Shown here piece by piece: positions 55,510 through 64,000 of a DNA stretch of 64,000 nt (position 1 is its first letter; the number at the start of each line of letters is the position of its first letter). Both the position numbers and the translations under genes were made by a program. The notes beneath the pieces were generated by a model. The model saw nothing but the letters and a program-made list of their open reading frames with translations. It did no database searches and had not been told where the DNA came from. Origin of the DNA: G963702155 sp963702155 (GTDB lineage: Bacteria; Pseudomonadota; Alphaproteobacteria; Micavibrionales; Micavibrionaceae); NCBI GenBank assembly GCA_963702155.1, contig OY969717.1:1-64000 (forward strand), in the 5' to 3' direction.

Positions 55510-56415
55510 TCAAAAAGATCGTCGCGGCCTGCTTTGAAAAGCTTTTTCCTGTTTTCGCTCCCGCCAAATCAGTACAAGCCCGCTTCCAATGATAACGGTT
55601 GCACCTGCAATCGTCCAAAAATCCGGCAAATTACCAAAGAAAAAATAGCCGTAAAACACGCCCCACAAAATCTGTGTGTAGTGAACGGGGCTAACACTCG
55701 CCGTTTTTCCAATACGAAACGCCATCGACGTAAAAACAAGACCGCATAATAGTGTCCCTCCATTCAACATAAAGTAAGGCATATGTTCAAGCGCCGGCAT
55801 GTTACCATAGGCGAGCGATACAGTAAGCCCTATAAATAAGTTATTTAGCAGAGGATAGAACCCTAACGATAAAAGCGGCTCATCCTTATCTAAAAACCGC
55901 GCCAGTAAAAATAAGAGTGATAAAAATATTGTTGCCGCCAAAGGCATTAAAACGGCTATATCTATGGCCTTATCCCAAGGGTGCAGTACAATCAAAACAC
56001 CTGCAAACCCGCACGTAATAATTGCCCATTGAAAAAGCGTAACACGCTCTTTAAAAATAGGAATAGCCAAAACCGTACTGATAAATGGTGTTACAAACAA
56101 AACTGCATACATGATGGTCAGCTCTAACCCCATAGAAAGCCCATACACGATTAAAAATCCGGTAGCCGTGTTGCATAAGGCGCGCCCTATGTGAACTTTT
56201 AAATGAGGCGTTTTAATTGTACGTTTCCACCCGCCAAGCCATCGAGAAAATATAAGCATATAAAGCATTGCAAAGACACCATTCCATGCAAGTACTGTAA
56301 AAACATCATAAATGCCGGACACATATTTAACGCTCGTATCGCCAAGCGCAAACGCACTAAACCCGATGAAAGCCAGTAGTATCCCTTTAAAATTATTGCT
56401 AAGGTTGGAAAACAT
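55510..56415 (-). CDS. EamA/DMT-family transporter
   Basis: A 301 aa inner-membrane protein with ten hydrophobic helices in two five-helix halves. The first half has GFSAFALGDTSVKYVSG and RALCNTATGFLIVYGL; the second has MAFRIGKTASVSPVHYTQILWG and a closing AGATVIIGSGLVLIWRERK. This is the drug/metabolite transporter superfamily, which exports small molecules such as amino acids or nucleobases. The substrate cannot be predicted. Divergent from crcB. Confidence 0.85.
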   Translation of the reverse strand: MFSNLSNNFKGILLAFIGFSAFALGDTSVKYVSGIYDVFTVLAWNGVFAMLYMLIFSRWLGGWKRTIKTPHLKVHIGRALCNTATGFLIVYGLSMGLELTIMYAVLFVTPFISTVLAIPIFKERVTLFQWAIITCGFAGVLIVLHPWDKAIDIAVLMPLAATIFLSLLFLLARFLDKDEPLLSLGFYPLLNNLFIGLTVSLAYGNMPALEHMPYFMLNGGTLLCGLVFTSMAFRIGKTASVSPVHYTQILWGVFYGYFFFGNLPDFWTIAGATVIIGSGLVLIWRERKQEKAFQSRPRRSF

Positions 56416-56467
56416 GCTACAAACCGTTTAAATAAAAACCTGTTAGCCCCTTGCATAAGGACAAAAC

Positions 56468-56851
56468 ATGATAAACACAATAGCCAGTATTGCCGCCGGC
56501 GGCGCATTAGGTGCGCTATTGCGCTATGGCGTTGATATCTCGGCAATAAAATATCTTGGGATAGGCTTTCCCTATGGTACATTGATTGTCAATGTATTGG
56601 GCTCATTCCTTATGGGGGTGATGATCGCCTATGCAGCGCACATATGGCAACCACCGCATATTTTAAAATTATTTATAGCAACAGGATTTTTAGGGGCGTT
56701 CACAACGTTTTCAACATTTTCCCTGGACGCTGTAAGCCTGTATGAGCGCGGCGCATATCTATTAAGTGCGAGCTATATCTCCGCATCTGTCATTTTATCT
56801 ATTGGCGCGCTGTTCACCGGCATGGCAATTATTAAAGGAATAACATCATGA
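56468..56851 (+). CDS. crcB: Fluoride channel CrcB/Fluc
   Basis: A 127 aa four-helix protein that dimerises to let fluoride out of the cell. Typical motifs are GGALGALLRYGVD, FPYGTLIVNVLGSFLMG (the Asn and Gly of the ion pathway) and the Phe-box ATGFLGAFTTFSTFS. No fluoride riboswitch is visible in the 52-base gap upstream. The stop overlaps the start of the pseudouridine synthase (ATGA), so the two are co-translated. Confidence 0.92.
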   Translation: MINTIASIAAGGALGALLRYGVDISAIKYLGIGFPYGTLIVNVLGSFLMGVMIAYAAHIWQPPHILKLFIATGFLGAFTTFSTFSLDAVSLYERGAYLLSASYISASVILSIGALFTGMAIIKGITS

Positions 56852-57918
56852 GTAGTAAAGACAACCCTGCAACTAAAGTCGAAAGTGGGGTAGGAGTGCA
56901 GCATGTGATCGTTTTAAGGGATGACGACGGACAGCGTCTGGATCGCTGGCTTCAAAAACATATTCCCAGCTTACCGCAAAGTTTGATGTATAAAGTAATC
57001 CGTAAAGGGCAACTGCGGATAGATGGTAAACGCGCAAAACCCGATACAAAGCTAAACGAAGGCCAAACTTTGCGTATTCCGCCGCTTGGAACACCAAACG
57101 TGGGTAATCAATATAAGAAATACGAAAAACAAATGTCGGATGAAGATATATCATTTATCCGGTCTATCGTCATTTATGATAAAGGCGATATTGTAGCAAT
57201 AAATAAGCCTTTTGGATTGGCATCTCAAGGTGGCACAAAGATCAAAAGACATGTAGATGGTTTAATTGAAGCATTAAAGGACAAGGATGGCGTAAAGCCC
57301 CGTCTCGTGCATAGGCTAGATAAAGACACCAGCGGTGTTCTTCTTCTGGCGCGAACCGCCAAAATGGCCAAACAATTGGGTACCATGTTCAAAAAACGTG
57401 AAATTCGCAAAACCTATTGGGCGCTTGTTGCCCCACCGCCAGAGCTTCCCGAAGGTACAATCAAAGCGCCATTGGCCAAAAGCGGTGCACCAGGCAGGGA
57501 GCGCGTTTTTGTGGATGATAAGGAAGGTAAATTTGCCCTTACGGAGTTTACAGTTATCGAAACAGTATTACACACGGCAGCCTTCATAGCATTCTGGCCC
57601 AAAACCGGACGTACGCATCAAATTCGTGCCCATGCTGAATTAATGGGATGCCCCATTATAGGCGACCCGAAATATAAACGCCTGCCAGAAATGCACGAAC
57701 AGGCCGACCAGCCAACTTTTAAAGATGCAATAGCAAGCGTCGATTTTGCAGACCGTTTACATTTACATGCCTATGCTGTGTCTTTTAAGCACCCCGAAAC
57801 AAAACAATGGGTCGATATCCGCGCACCTCTGCCCTATGATTTACAAAAAAGCTGGAAAGCGCTGGGTCTAAACTATAAATTCAAGGGCGACCCGTTCGCA
57901 GATGTTGAAACAAAGTAA
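56848..57918 (+). CDS. RluC/RluD-family ribosomal RNA pseudouridine synthase
   Basis: A 356 aa enzyme that isomerises uridines in 23S rRNA. N-terminal S4 RNA-binding domain (about 20-90, DDGQRLDRWLQKHIPSLPQS), then the catalytic domain with the active Asp in LVHRLDKDTSGVLLLART and the conserved KTGRTHQIRAHAELMGCPI. RluC-type target sites (positions 955, 2504, 2580) are likely, but RluD cannot be excluded from motifs alone. It overlaps crcB by four bases and is five bases before the AsmA-like gene. Confidence 0.9.
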   Translation: MSSKDNPATKVESGVGVQHVIVLRDDDGQRLDRWLQKHIPSLPQSLMYKVIRKGQLRIDGKRAKPDTKLNEGQTLRIPPLGTPNVGNQYKKYEKQMSDEDISFIRSIVIYDKGDIVAINKPFGLASQGGTKIKRHVDGLIEALKDKDGVKPRLVHRLDKDTSGVLLLARTAKMAKQLGTMFKKREIRKTYWALVAPPPELPEGTIKAPLAKSGAPGRERVFVDDKEGKFALTEFTVIETVLHTAAFIAFWPKTGRTHQIRAHAELMGCPIIGDPKYKRLPEMHEQADQPTFKDAIASVDFADRLHLHAYAVSFKHPETKQWVDIRAPLPYDLQKSWKALGLNYKFKGDPFADVETK

Positions 57919-57923
57919 AACAA

Positions 57924-59006
57924 ATGACCGAAGAAAATAACAAGCCTGAACAATCAAAGCTCAAAAAATGGATATGGCGGATTATAAAGATATCGCTCGT
58001 CTTGGCCGTGATTTTGTTTATCGTTTTTTCTGTTCTGCGCGGCCTTGGCGGCAATAGCGATACTTTAAAAAAATCCATTGAAGAATATGTAAGCGGGGCC
58101 ACCGGATATAGAGCGGAGATTTCAACATTAAACGGCTTGACATTTTTCCCCGTGATCAGCTTGGATTTTGAAGGGCTAAATTTGTATGCCGAAGCGGCCG
58201 TTGCACCAAAAGCCACGGCTGGAAAAGTCATATTCGCGATGGATTTTTGGGATGTCATGTTTCAAACGGGAAATTTCCGAAGCCTTTACGCCGAAAATAT
58301 TATTGCGCAGGCCGGCGTTTTATTACAAAAACCAGTCGTCATAAATAAAATCGGTATACAGCAAGATGAAACGCTAAGCCAAAGACCGGAAACTCAAAAT
58401 CACGCGGCATTGTTTTTAAATGGTATGATTGAAGATGCGCCGATTAAAATTTCCCTTTCCGTTATTGAAAAAGATAAAGGAAATGGCTTGTCCAAGTACA
58501 GCTTCGATATAAATCGCGCGCTCAATATTACGCTTGGAGAGGGCAATATAAAAGCTCTACAAGTTTTACAAGAAGACGGCTTTACCCTTGATAATGTTAA
58601 ACTATCCTATAAAGATGAACCAGTAGGAAACGGCACACTCGAATATAATATAAACCCAAAAGAAGCCAAAAATTTAACGGGCGAAATCAATCTTGCATCA
58701 GGCACAACGGTTTTAAAACCGCATGTAATCGTTTCAAATACAGCAAACGGCATGACCCTTGAAGGGAAAATTAAAACGGAGAATCTACAAATATCCGATA
58801 TATGCGAGAACTCACAATGGGCCAAATTCATTACCCATTTACATCAGGTTTTAAGCGAGAGACCTGAAGATCAAATTCAATCATTAGATGAGACAGCCGC
58901 AAAAGAACTACGCCCCACTTTGTCGCTCGATATCGCGCCGCAACTATCTTTGCTAAAACCACCTTACGAAGAGTGCGTACCCTCGGTAGATACAGAAGTA
59001 GAATAA
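57924..59006 (+). CDS. Membrane-anchored AsmA-like protein
   Basis: A 360 aa protein: short cytoplasmic N-terminus (KPEQSKLKKWIWRIIKI), one membrane helix (about 26-44) and a large periplasmic part. SIEEYVSGATGYRAEISTL followed by FPVISLDFEGLNLYAEA is the usual start of AsmA-type beta-groove proteins, which are linked to lipid transfer to the outer membrane. At 360 residues it is much shorter than typical AsmA, so it is perhaps a reduced member. The stop overlaps the start of the ATP12 gene (TAATG). Confidence 0.55.
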   Translation: MTEENNKPEQSKLKKWIWRIIKISLVLAVILFIVFSVLRGLGGNSDTLKKSIEEYVSGATGYRAEISTLNGLTFFPVISLDFEGLNLYAEAAVAPKATAGKVIFAMDFWDVMFQTGNFRSLYAENIIAQAGVLLQKPVVINKIGIQQDETLSQRPETQNHAALFLNGMIEDAPIKISLSVIEKDKGNGLSKYSFDINRALNITLGEGNIKALQVLQEDGFTLDNVKLSYKDEPVGNGTLEYNINPKEAKNLTGEINLASGTTVLKPHVIVSNTANGMTLEGKIKTENLQISDICENSQWAKFITHLHQVLSERPEDQIQSLDETAAKELRPTLSLDIAPQLSLLKPPYEECVPSVDTEVE

Positions 59007-59719
59007 TGCAGAAAAACAAACGCTTTTACAAAATGGTAAACATTATAAAATCGCCGAAAGGCTGGTCAATCGCGCTCGATAATAAACCGATCAAGACCGC
59101 CGCGAAAAATGAACTAGCCGCGCCCACTGAAAAAATCGCCAGCATGATCCAAAGCGAATGGAGCGCGCAAGATACGCATATTGATCCTGAAACCATGCCG
59201 ATAACACAATTGGTCAGCACAAAGATAGACCGTGTAACCTTCCAGCGTGATGAAATCTGTGCGCTCACATTGAAATATCTGGACACAGATCTGATTTGCT
59301 ATCGCTCTCCCACGCCGCCAGAATTAAAGGCAAAACAATCAGAAATCTGGGATCGCTGGATCGATTGGACAGAAAAAGAATATGGTGCGCGCCTTCAAAC
59401 CACCGAAGGTTTAAGCGCATTAAACCAGCCCGCCTCACTTCATAAAAAAATACATAAGCAGGTATTTGCGCTTGATAATGACCACTTTACAATACTCCAG
59501 CTTATAACCTCTGCCACAGGCTCGCTGGTTTTGGCACTCGCTTTTATAAAAAGTGAAATCACACCGGATGAAATATATGAGGCGATCCGCATCGAAGAGA
59601 CATTCAAAGCCGGGCTATATAATGAAGAAAAACATGGCGCTGATCCCGCGCAAGAGGAAAAGGAATATGCGTTAATCGCAGATATAAAATCCGCACGCGC
59701 ATATTTGGATGCGCTATAA
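59006..59719 (+). CDS. ATP12-family F1-ATPase assembly chaperone
   Basis: A 237 aa soluble protein. MVNIIKSPKGWSIALDNKPIKTAAKNEL at the start (residues 10-37), IQSEWSAQDTHIDPETMPITQL, DTDLICYRSPTPPEL, WIDWTEKEYGARL and the C-terminal EETFKAGLYNEEKHGADPAQEEK are the landmarks of ATP12, which binds the F1 alpha subunit before assembly. The family is found in mitochondria and alphaproteobacteria, which supports the taxonomic call. Start chosen at MQKNKR, sharing one base with the previous stop. Confidence 0.9.
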   Translation: MQKNKRFYKMVNIIKSPKGWSIALDNKPIKTAAKNELAAPTEKIASMIQSEWSAQDTHIDPETMPITQLVSTKIDRVTFQRDEICALTLKYLDTDLICYRSPTPPELKAKQSEIWDRWIDWTEKEYGARLQTTEGLSALNQPASLHKKIHKQVFALDNDHFTILQLITSATGSLVLALAFIKSEITPDEIYEAIRIEETFKAGLYNEEKHGADPAQEEKEYALIADIKSARAYLDAL

Positions 59720-59728
59720 ATTAAAACA

Positions 59729-60367
59729 TTAATTCCATCGCTTAGGATCCGCAAGCCTCAACCCTTTAAGCGCGTGCCGTATCCCGCGTATAATGCGCAT
59801 AATCATATAAATCAGAATCGGCACAATCATAATACTACTTGCAATGATAAAGACGACCAAATTTCCGTTTATATAATCTTTAATACAAACTTTAAAAACA
59901 GGCATGATTTTTTCCTGCTCGGCAATCATAACATCATTTATTATCTTCATAAGTTCACCAATCGGCGTTTGCTCATCAATTGGCGGCAATTCAATAATCC
60001 GGAAAATATCACTTAAACGGGCTATACAAGGATCAAGCATCGTATGATCAACAAAGCTCAAGAAATAGAAAATACCAATCATAATTGTAATAAAGCCGAT
60101 CAAACTCCCGATCCATATGGTACGGATCAAAAATGTCATATGATTGGCCGTCAAACTATGCTTTGGCTCATCCGTGCGCATTACATAAGCCGCAATCAAT
60201 ACTATAAAAAACAGTACAAACGACAATAAAGCCGCCCAGATGCTCGGTAAAATGGAGAGCAAAAGACATGCGATAAAAAGCCCGTAAAGCTTAAGTATTT
60301 TTGACTGCTCTGGCGTTTTCGGGCTTTGCGCGCGCCTTTCTGACATATGTAGATCATCATCCGCCAT
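59729..60367 (-). CDS. Membrane protein, paralogue of the 14,009 gene
   Basis: About 212 aa from MADDDLHMSERR, just after the mutL stop; a longer start at 60,394 would overlap mutL. Four hydrophobic segments: LYGLFIACLLLSILPSIWAAL with the following FVLFFIVLIAA, then after NHMTFLIRT a third (IGSLIGFITIMIGIFYFL) and, after a 70-residue polar loop, a fourth (LVVFIIASSIMIVPILIYM). H-x-x-F-L-I-R-T and the ending GIRHALKGLRLADPKRWN match the layout of the smaller protein at 14,009-14,389. Function unknown. Probably co-transcribed with mutL. Confidence 0.6.
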   Translation of the reverse strand: MADDDLHMSERRAQSPKTPEQSKILKLYGLFIACLLLSILPSIWAALLSFVLFFIVLIAAYVMRTDEPKHSLTANHMTFLIRTIWIGSLIGFITIMIGIFYFLSFVDHTMLDPCIARLSDIFRIIELPPIDEQTPIGELMKIINDVMIAEQEKIMPVFKVCIKDYINGNLVVFIIASSIMIVPILIYMIMRIIRGIRHALKGLRLADPKRWN

Positions 60368-60368
60368 A

Positions 60369-62234
60369 TCATCGCCGCCCGAACAATTTCTCAATATCTT
60401 TTAAATCCATCTCTACATAGGTCGGTCGCCCGTGATTGCATTGCCCCGACATGGGCGTCGCTTCCATTTCACGCAATAGCGCGTTCATTTCAGTTACATT
60501 CATACGCCGCCCAGATCTGACAGACCCATGACACGCCATGCTGGAAAGCACGTCGTTTATGCGCTCTTGAAGACTTTGCGCGGTGTCATGTTCGGCAATC
60601 TCATCCACCAAATCCATGATAAGCCCGCGAATATCAGTTTTTTGCCCTAGCAAAGCCGGAACCGCCTGAACCGCGACTGCGCCCGACCCAAAAGGTTGGA
60701 TTTCTAATCCAGCGCGCTCCAAAACAGCGGAAAAACTGCACAACCGGTGTGCCGTATCCTCATCCATTTCAATAATTTCCGGACTTAAAAGCCCTTGCTT
60801 TTCAATGCCATAATCTTGCATTTGCGCCTTGAATTTCTCATAAACAAGCCGCTCATGCGCGGCATGCTGATCAACAATAACAAAACCATGCTCGTTCTGT
60901 GCAATAATATAATTCTCGTGTATTTGCGCCCGCGCCGCGCCTAAAGGAAAGCATTCAGCCGCCTTATGCGCTTCTAAATTATAATCATAAATATCTGCGC
61001 GCGCCGAAGGGGTAGCTTCAAATAAAGAAGAGGGCGCGATTTCGTAATCATTATGCCGTGCTTCGGCCAAATGCGTCTGAGCTTGATCAAGTGGGGCATT
61101 TAAAATATGTGAGACCACACCTGCATTTGATTGGCTGTATCCGGCGGTCGGCCTCATATTTCCATACTGGCGATAGGGAAGGGCAGGTGAAGTGCCGCCA
61201 TAAGATCTTAAACTGCTCATCGCGGCCAAGCCCGTTGTGCTGGAGGATTTAAACCCGTCTTCCAAAAGTGCATGCTTAAGCGTTGAAACAATAAGTCCCC
61301 GCACGTGACCCGCATTTCTAAACCTGACTTCCGCTTTTGCCGGATGCACATTAACATCTAAATCTTGCGCCGATAATTGTATGAATAGCGCGATCATTGG
61401 ATAACGCCCCCGCGCCATTACATCGGCATACGCCCCGCGTACTGCGCCGCTTAAAAGCTTATCTTTAACAGGACGCCCGTTCACAAATAAATATTGATAT
61501 TGCGATGTCCCGCGATGAAGCGTTGGAAGTGCGGCATAGCCAGATAAAAATATATCCTCTCGCTCTGCTTCAATTGGCATAGCATTATCGCGGAAATCCT
61601 TGCCCAATATTATGCCGAGTCGCTCTTTCGCGCTTTGTTGGCTAGGCGCTTTAAAAGATGTTTTTCCATCATTGATAAGCGTAAATCCAACGGCCGGAAA
61701 CGCCATGGCCAAACGTTGCACCGTATCTTTAACCGCCATGGCTTCGGCGCGCTCCGACTTTAAAAATTTAAGCCGCGCAGGGGTCGCAAAAAACAAATCC
61801 CGCACTTCAATTTTTGTGCCCTTCGGCTGGGATGAAGGACGCGGCGCGCTTTTATGTCCTGCATCGCACGTAATTTCCCACCCTTCTAAGTCTGCTTGCC
61901 GTGTGGATATTTTAACCCGCGCCACCGCAGAAATCGAAGCCAGCGCTTCGCCGCGAAATCCCAAATGATGAATATCAAGTAAATCATTGCCCGGTAATTT
62001 GGAGGTCGCATGACGGTCAAGCGCGGCAACCAGCTCTTCGCGGCTCATACCAATACCATCATCTTCAATGAGAATCAGGCTCTTCCCGCCATCTTTAATC
62101 TCGATTTTAATATGAGACGCGCCCGCATCCACCGCATTTTCCGCCATTTCTTTAACAGCCGCCGCAGGACGCTCAATCACTTCCCCCGCCGCAATCTGAT
62201 TAATGAGGGTTTCCGGTAAATATCGTATACGCAT
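60369..62234 (-). CDS. mutL: DNA mismatch repair protein MutL
   Basis: A 621 aa GHKL ATPase that links MutS to strand incision. N-terminal motifs are IAAGEVIERPAAAVKEMAEN, LIEDDGIGMS and LGFRGEALASI, followed by a variable linker (about 340-430). The C-terminal endonuclease motif DQHAAHERLVYE (near residue 455) fits DQHA-x2-E-x4-E. ACHGSVRSG and QCNHGRPT complete the metal site. This predicts an endonuclease-type MutL, as in bacteria without MutH. Downstream of the pentapeptide gene on the same strand. Confidence 0.95.
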   Translation of the reverse strand: MRIRYLPETLINQIAAGEVIERPAAAVKEMAENAVDAGASHIKIEIKDGGKSLILIEDDGIGMSREELVAALDRHATSKLPGNDLLDIHHLGFRGEALASISAVARVKISTRQADLEGWEITCDAGHKSAPRPSSQPKGTKIEVRDLFFATPARLKFLKSERAEAMAVKDTVQRLAMAFPAVGFTLINDGKTSFKAPSQQSAKERLGIILGKDFRDNAMPIEAEREDIFLSGYAALPTLHRGTSQYQYLFVNGRPVKDKLLSGAVRGAYADVMARGRYPMIALFIQLSAQDLDVNVHPAKAEVRFRNAGHVRGLIVSTLKHALLEDGFKSSSTTGLAAMSSLRSYGGTSPALPYRQYGNMRPTAGYSQSNAGVVSHILNAPLDQAQTHLAEARHNDYEIAPSSLFEATPSARADIYDYNLEAHKAAECFPLGAARAQIHENYIIAQNEHGFVIVDQHAAHERLVYEKFKAQMQDYGIEKQGLLSPEIIEMDEDTAHRLCSFSAVLERAGLEIQPFGSGAVAVQAVPALLGQKTDIRGLIMDLVDEIAEHDTAQSLQERINDVLSSMACHGSVRSGRRMNVTEMNALLREMEATPMSGQCNHGRPTYVEMDLKDIEKLFGRR

Positions 62235-62312
62235 AAAAGAAAGATAAACCGTTTAAGCCAAAATGTCAGCTTAAGCTATGTGTAATGTCAAAAAGCAAAG
62301 TGGATAAAAGAT

Positions 62313-63605
62313 TTAAGATTTGATAATGGCGTGGTCAGTACGTGCCTGATCCAATATGGCATGATCTAAAATGGCCTCACTTAAATCCGCATATCGCAAA
62401 TCCGCACCGGTTAAATTCGCGCTGGTTAAATCAACACCGCGCAAAATACAATATCTTAAGTCTGCGTATTCAAGCGTGATATATCGCAAATTTGCGCCGC
62501 TCAAATCTGTGTGTTGAAAATGGCTTTTGCGTGTGTCTTTTTTAAATTCTAATGGACAAAGCCGCGCATGCGATAAATCCGCCCGTGTCAGCTTAGCATA
62601 CCTAAAACTTGAGCCTCGTAAGTCCGCATCCACCAAACGCGCATCCCTAAAGTCGGACTTATCAAAAACACCGCTTTGTAATTCGGATGAATTCAAATTC
62701 TGATTAAGAAAATTTGCCCCGATTGCAGAAATAGCCGTTAATGGAAAACGCTTTAGGTCTGGTAGGTTACGCAAATCATACCCATCCAGATTAAGCTGCC
62801 GCCCTGCGCGCCCCGCTGTCGCAACCCAAAGCGTATGTTCCTCTAAAAGTTGGGACAACGTTTTACCTAAATTCTCTACAGCATCTCCCATATCTGCTTC
62901 ATCTTTAGAGCCAAGTAGGTTAAGCCCGCGCCGCTCCGCCCCATCCATATTAGCGCCCGCAATAACCGTATCGCTCATATCCGCATCCGTTAGGATAGAC
63001 CCACTCATATTAGTAGAGGCAAGATTTGCGCCTTTAAAGACCGCGCCTTCCAAATCGGCACCTGTTAAATCGGCATTGCTCAAATCCGCATCGCTAAAAT
63101 TCGCGCCATTGGCATGTGCGCCGTTCATTTTTGTGGAATTAAGTTTGGCTCCGATTAAAATTGTAAGCCCCCCCTTACCGGCAGATCGTTTACGATCATC
63201 CAGAATACCGCTTTTGTCACGTTGCATGATTTTACCCTCGCGCATATCCGCCTTGGTTAAATCCGCGCCGCTCATATCGGTACCGGCAAGATACGCGCCG
63301 CGTAGATCTACGCGTGTCATATTAGCATGTTTAAAGCTTGTATTGCGTAGATCACAGGCAAAAAAGCTTGTACTGCGCAAAGTGCAGCCTGTTAGGTCAC
63401 AATCCAGAAGCATTGATCCGGTAAAATCCGCATCTGATAAATCTGACGCATTAAAAACAAGATGAGAAAGATTACGATATTGGATAACGGCGCGCGCGCC
63501 TCCCATATCACCGCGCATGAACATATCATGTTTGCGGATCGCATCATTAAGCTCGCTCTGGCTAAGCGGCTCTAAATCACTATAATCGGGTACTCGTTGC
63601 TTCAT
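62313..63605 (-). CDS. Pentapeptide-repeat protein, two repeat blocks
   Basis: A 430 aa protein. A non-repeat start of about 45 residues (SQSELNDAIRKHDMFMRGDM) is followed by A(D/N)LxG-type repeats over about 48-230 (SDADFTGS, LDCDLTGC, SGADLTKADMREG, SDADLSNADLTGADLEG). A helical insert of about 65 residues (AVENLGKTLSQLLEEHTLW, GRAGRQLNLDG) comes next, then a second repeat block to the end (LRGSSFRYAKLTRADLS, LTSANLTGADLRYADL). Such repeats fold into a right-handed quadrilateral beta-helix. The family includes DNA mimics (Qnr, MfpA), but most members have no known role. No signal peptide. Confidence 0.85.
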   Translation of the reverse strand: MKQRVPDYSDLEPLSQSELNDAIRKHDMFMRGDMGGARAVIQYRNLSHLVFNASDLSDADFTGSMLLDCDLTGCTLRSTSFFACDLRNTSFKHANMTRVDLRGAYLAGTDMSGADLTKADMREGKIMQRDKSGILDDRKRSAGKGGLTILIGAKLNSTKMNGAHANGANFSDADLSNADLTGADLEGAVFKGANLASTNMSGSILTDADMSDTVIAGANMDGAERRGLNLLGSKDEADMGDAVENLGKTLSQLLEEHTLWVATAGRAGRQLNLDGYDLRNLPDLKRFPLTAISAIGANFLNQNLNSSELQSGVFDKSDFRDARLVDADLRGSSFRYAKLTRADLSHARLCPLEFKKDTRKSHFQHTDLSGANLRYITLEYADLRYCILRGVDLTSANLTGADLRYADLSEAILDHAILDQARTDHAIIKS

Positions 63606-63738
63606 GCGGTTCTTCGCGTTTAAATTTTATAAACCAAAACAGGGGCATAATCCTTATGCATAGCACCTGTACCGCATTTTATATAAATACGATTGAAATC
63701 AGTTTACACGGATTTACGTGAAGATTTTATGAATATTT

Positions 63739-64000
63739 CTAAGTTTTTTTATCGTCCACATGCGATAGTAAACCAGCCGTTGAGCTATCAAAACCGGAAT
63801 AATTATAGCCCTGTTCTTGCGCGGACAAAATATCCTTGGCTAAAATCTTGCCCAATTCAACACCCCATTGATCAAAGCTGTTAATATTCCAAACAATTCC
63901 TTGCACAAAGACCTTATGTTCATAAAACGCAATCAGCATACCGAGCGCCTCTGGCGTAAGGGTATCCAGAACAAAGGTCGAAGTCGGGCGATTACCCTCA
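63739..64000 (-). CDS. pgi: Glucose-6-phosphate isomerase, C-terminal part
   Basis: The last 86 codons of a gene that continues past the right edge. EGNRPTSTFVLDTLTPEAL, LGMLIAFYEHKVFVQGIVWN and INSFDQWGVELGK are the C-terminal landmarks of phosphoglucose isomerase, including the signature with the catalytic Lys in GVELGK. It interconverts glucose-6-phosphate and fructose-6-phosphate. The end after the signature (ILSAQEQGYNYSGFDSSTAG) is longer than in E. coli numbering would suggest but not unusual. Confidence 0.92.
   Translation of the reverse strand, partial: EGNRPTSTFVLDTLTPEALGMLIAFYEHKVFVQGIVWNINSFDQWGVELGKILAKDILSAQEQGYNYSGFDSSTAGLLSHVDDKKT

Noticed and set aside
56416..56467. Fluoride riboswitch ahead of crcB
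   Set aside because: The gap is only 52 bases with no pseudoknot-like or GGCGAUGG-type sequence.
1..64000. CRISPR arrays, tRNA or rRNA genes, insertion sequences, prophage
   Set aside because: No regularly spaced direct repeats, cloverleaf-like or rRNA-like stretches, transposase motifs or phage structural genes were seen. Small tRNA-like folds could still be missed by eye.

Overview
The window comes from an alphaproteobacterium of moderate to low GC. The evidence is gene content and order: divK-pleD-rpmG, an EipB/DUF1849 periplasmic protein, sdhCDAB, an ATP12-type F1 assembly chaperone, and the run pyrB-plsY-dprA-topA-rnr. A Micavibrio-like or Rhodospirillales-like lineage would fit the unusual pilin-like proteins, but that placement is only a guess.

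The most striking structural fact is that bases 1-11,773 are a noisy reverse complement of bases 11,809-about 23,636. The two arms meet in the middle of aspS and are separated by a unique 35-base loop. Nearly every gene in the left arm is broken by one-base indels, while its right-arm partner is mostly open. The right arm is also poor inside aspS. I read this as a fold-back (palindromic chimera) artefact of amplification or long-read assembly rather than biology. The left-arm entries should therefore be treated as low-quality second copies. The 5' half of topA (about 25.5-26.86 kb), outside the palindrome, is likewise full of indels.

Layout of the trustworthy sequence. 11.8-14.4 kb: 3' part of aspS and three small membrane or unknown genes. 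14.6-18.7 kb: a degenerate GGDEF protein, EipB, DivK and PleD (cell-cycle and c-di-GMP signalling). 18.7-22.5 kb, minus strand: two small genes, L33, a DUF1349 protein and RNase R. 22.6-24.2 kb: an AT-rich 531-553 aa orphan. 24.25-31.35 kb, minus strand: a tightly packed run (prepilin peptidase, CaiB-type CoA transferase, PyrB, PlsY, DprA, TopA). 31.5-41.65 kb, plus strand: a compact type IVb-pilus-like locus (response regulator, lipoprotein secretin, a secreted protein with Ig-like repeats, assembly ATPase, inner-membrane platform, two single-pass assembly-type proteins, two divergent pilin-like proteins), followed by a convergent hybrid histidine kinase. 44-49.1 kb: asd, a small lipoprotein and the complete succinate dehydrogenase operon. 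49.2-52.4 kb: a glycine-rich 55 aa peptide, an exported protein, nadC and nadA. 52.5-59.7 kb: rarA, terC, a DUF429-like gene, an EamA exporter, crcB, a pseudouridine synthase, an AsmA-like protein and the ATP12 chaperone. 59.7-64 kb, minus strand: a membrane protein, mutL, a pentapeptide-repeat protein and the 3' end of pgi.

The best candidate for an undescribed system is the pilus-like locus at 30.8-43.9 kb. It has one assembly ATPase, no retraction ATPase, a repeat-rich exported protein in the slot where alignment-complex proteins usually sit, and two large pilin-like subunits that lack the usual Glu5. I found no CRISPR array, rRNA, tRNA, insertion sequence or prophage.
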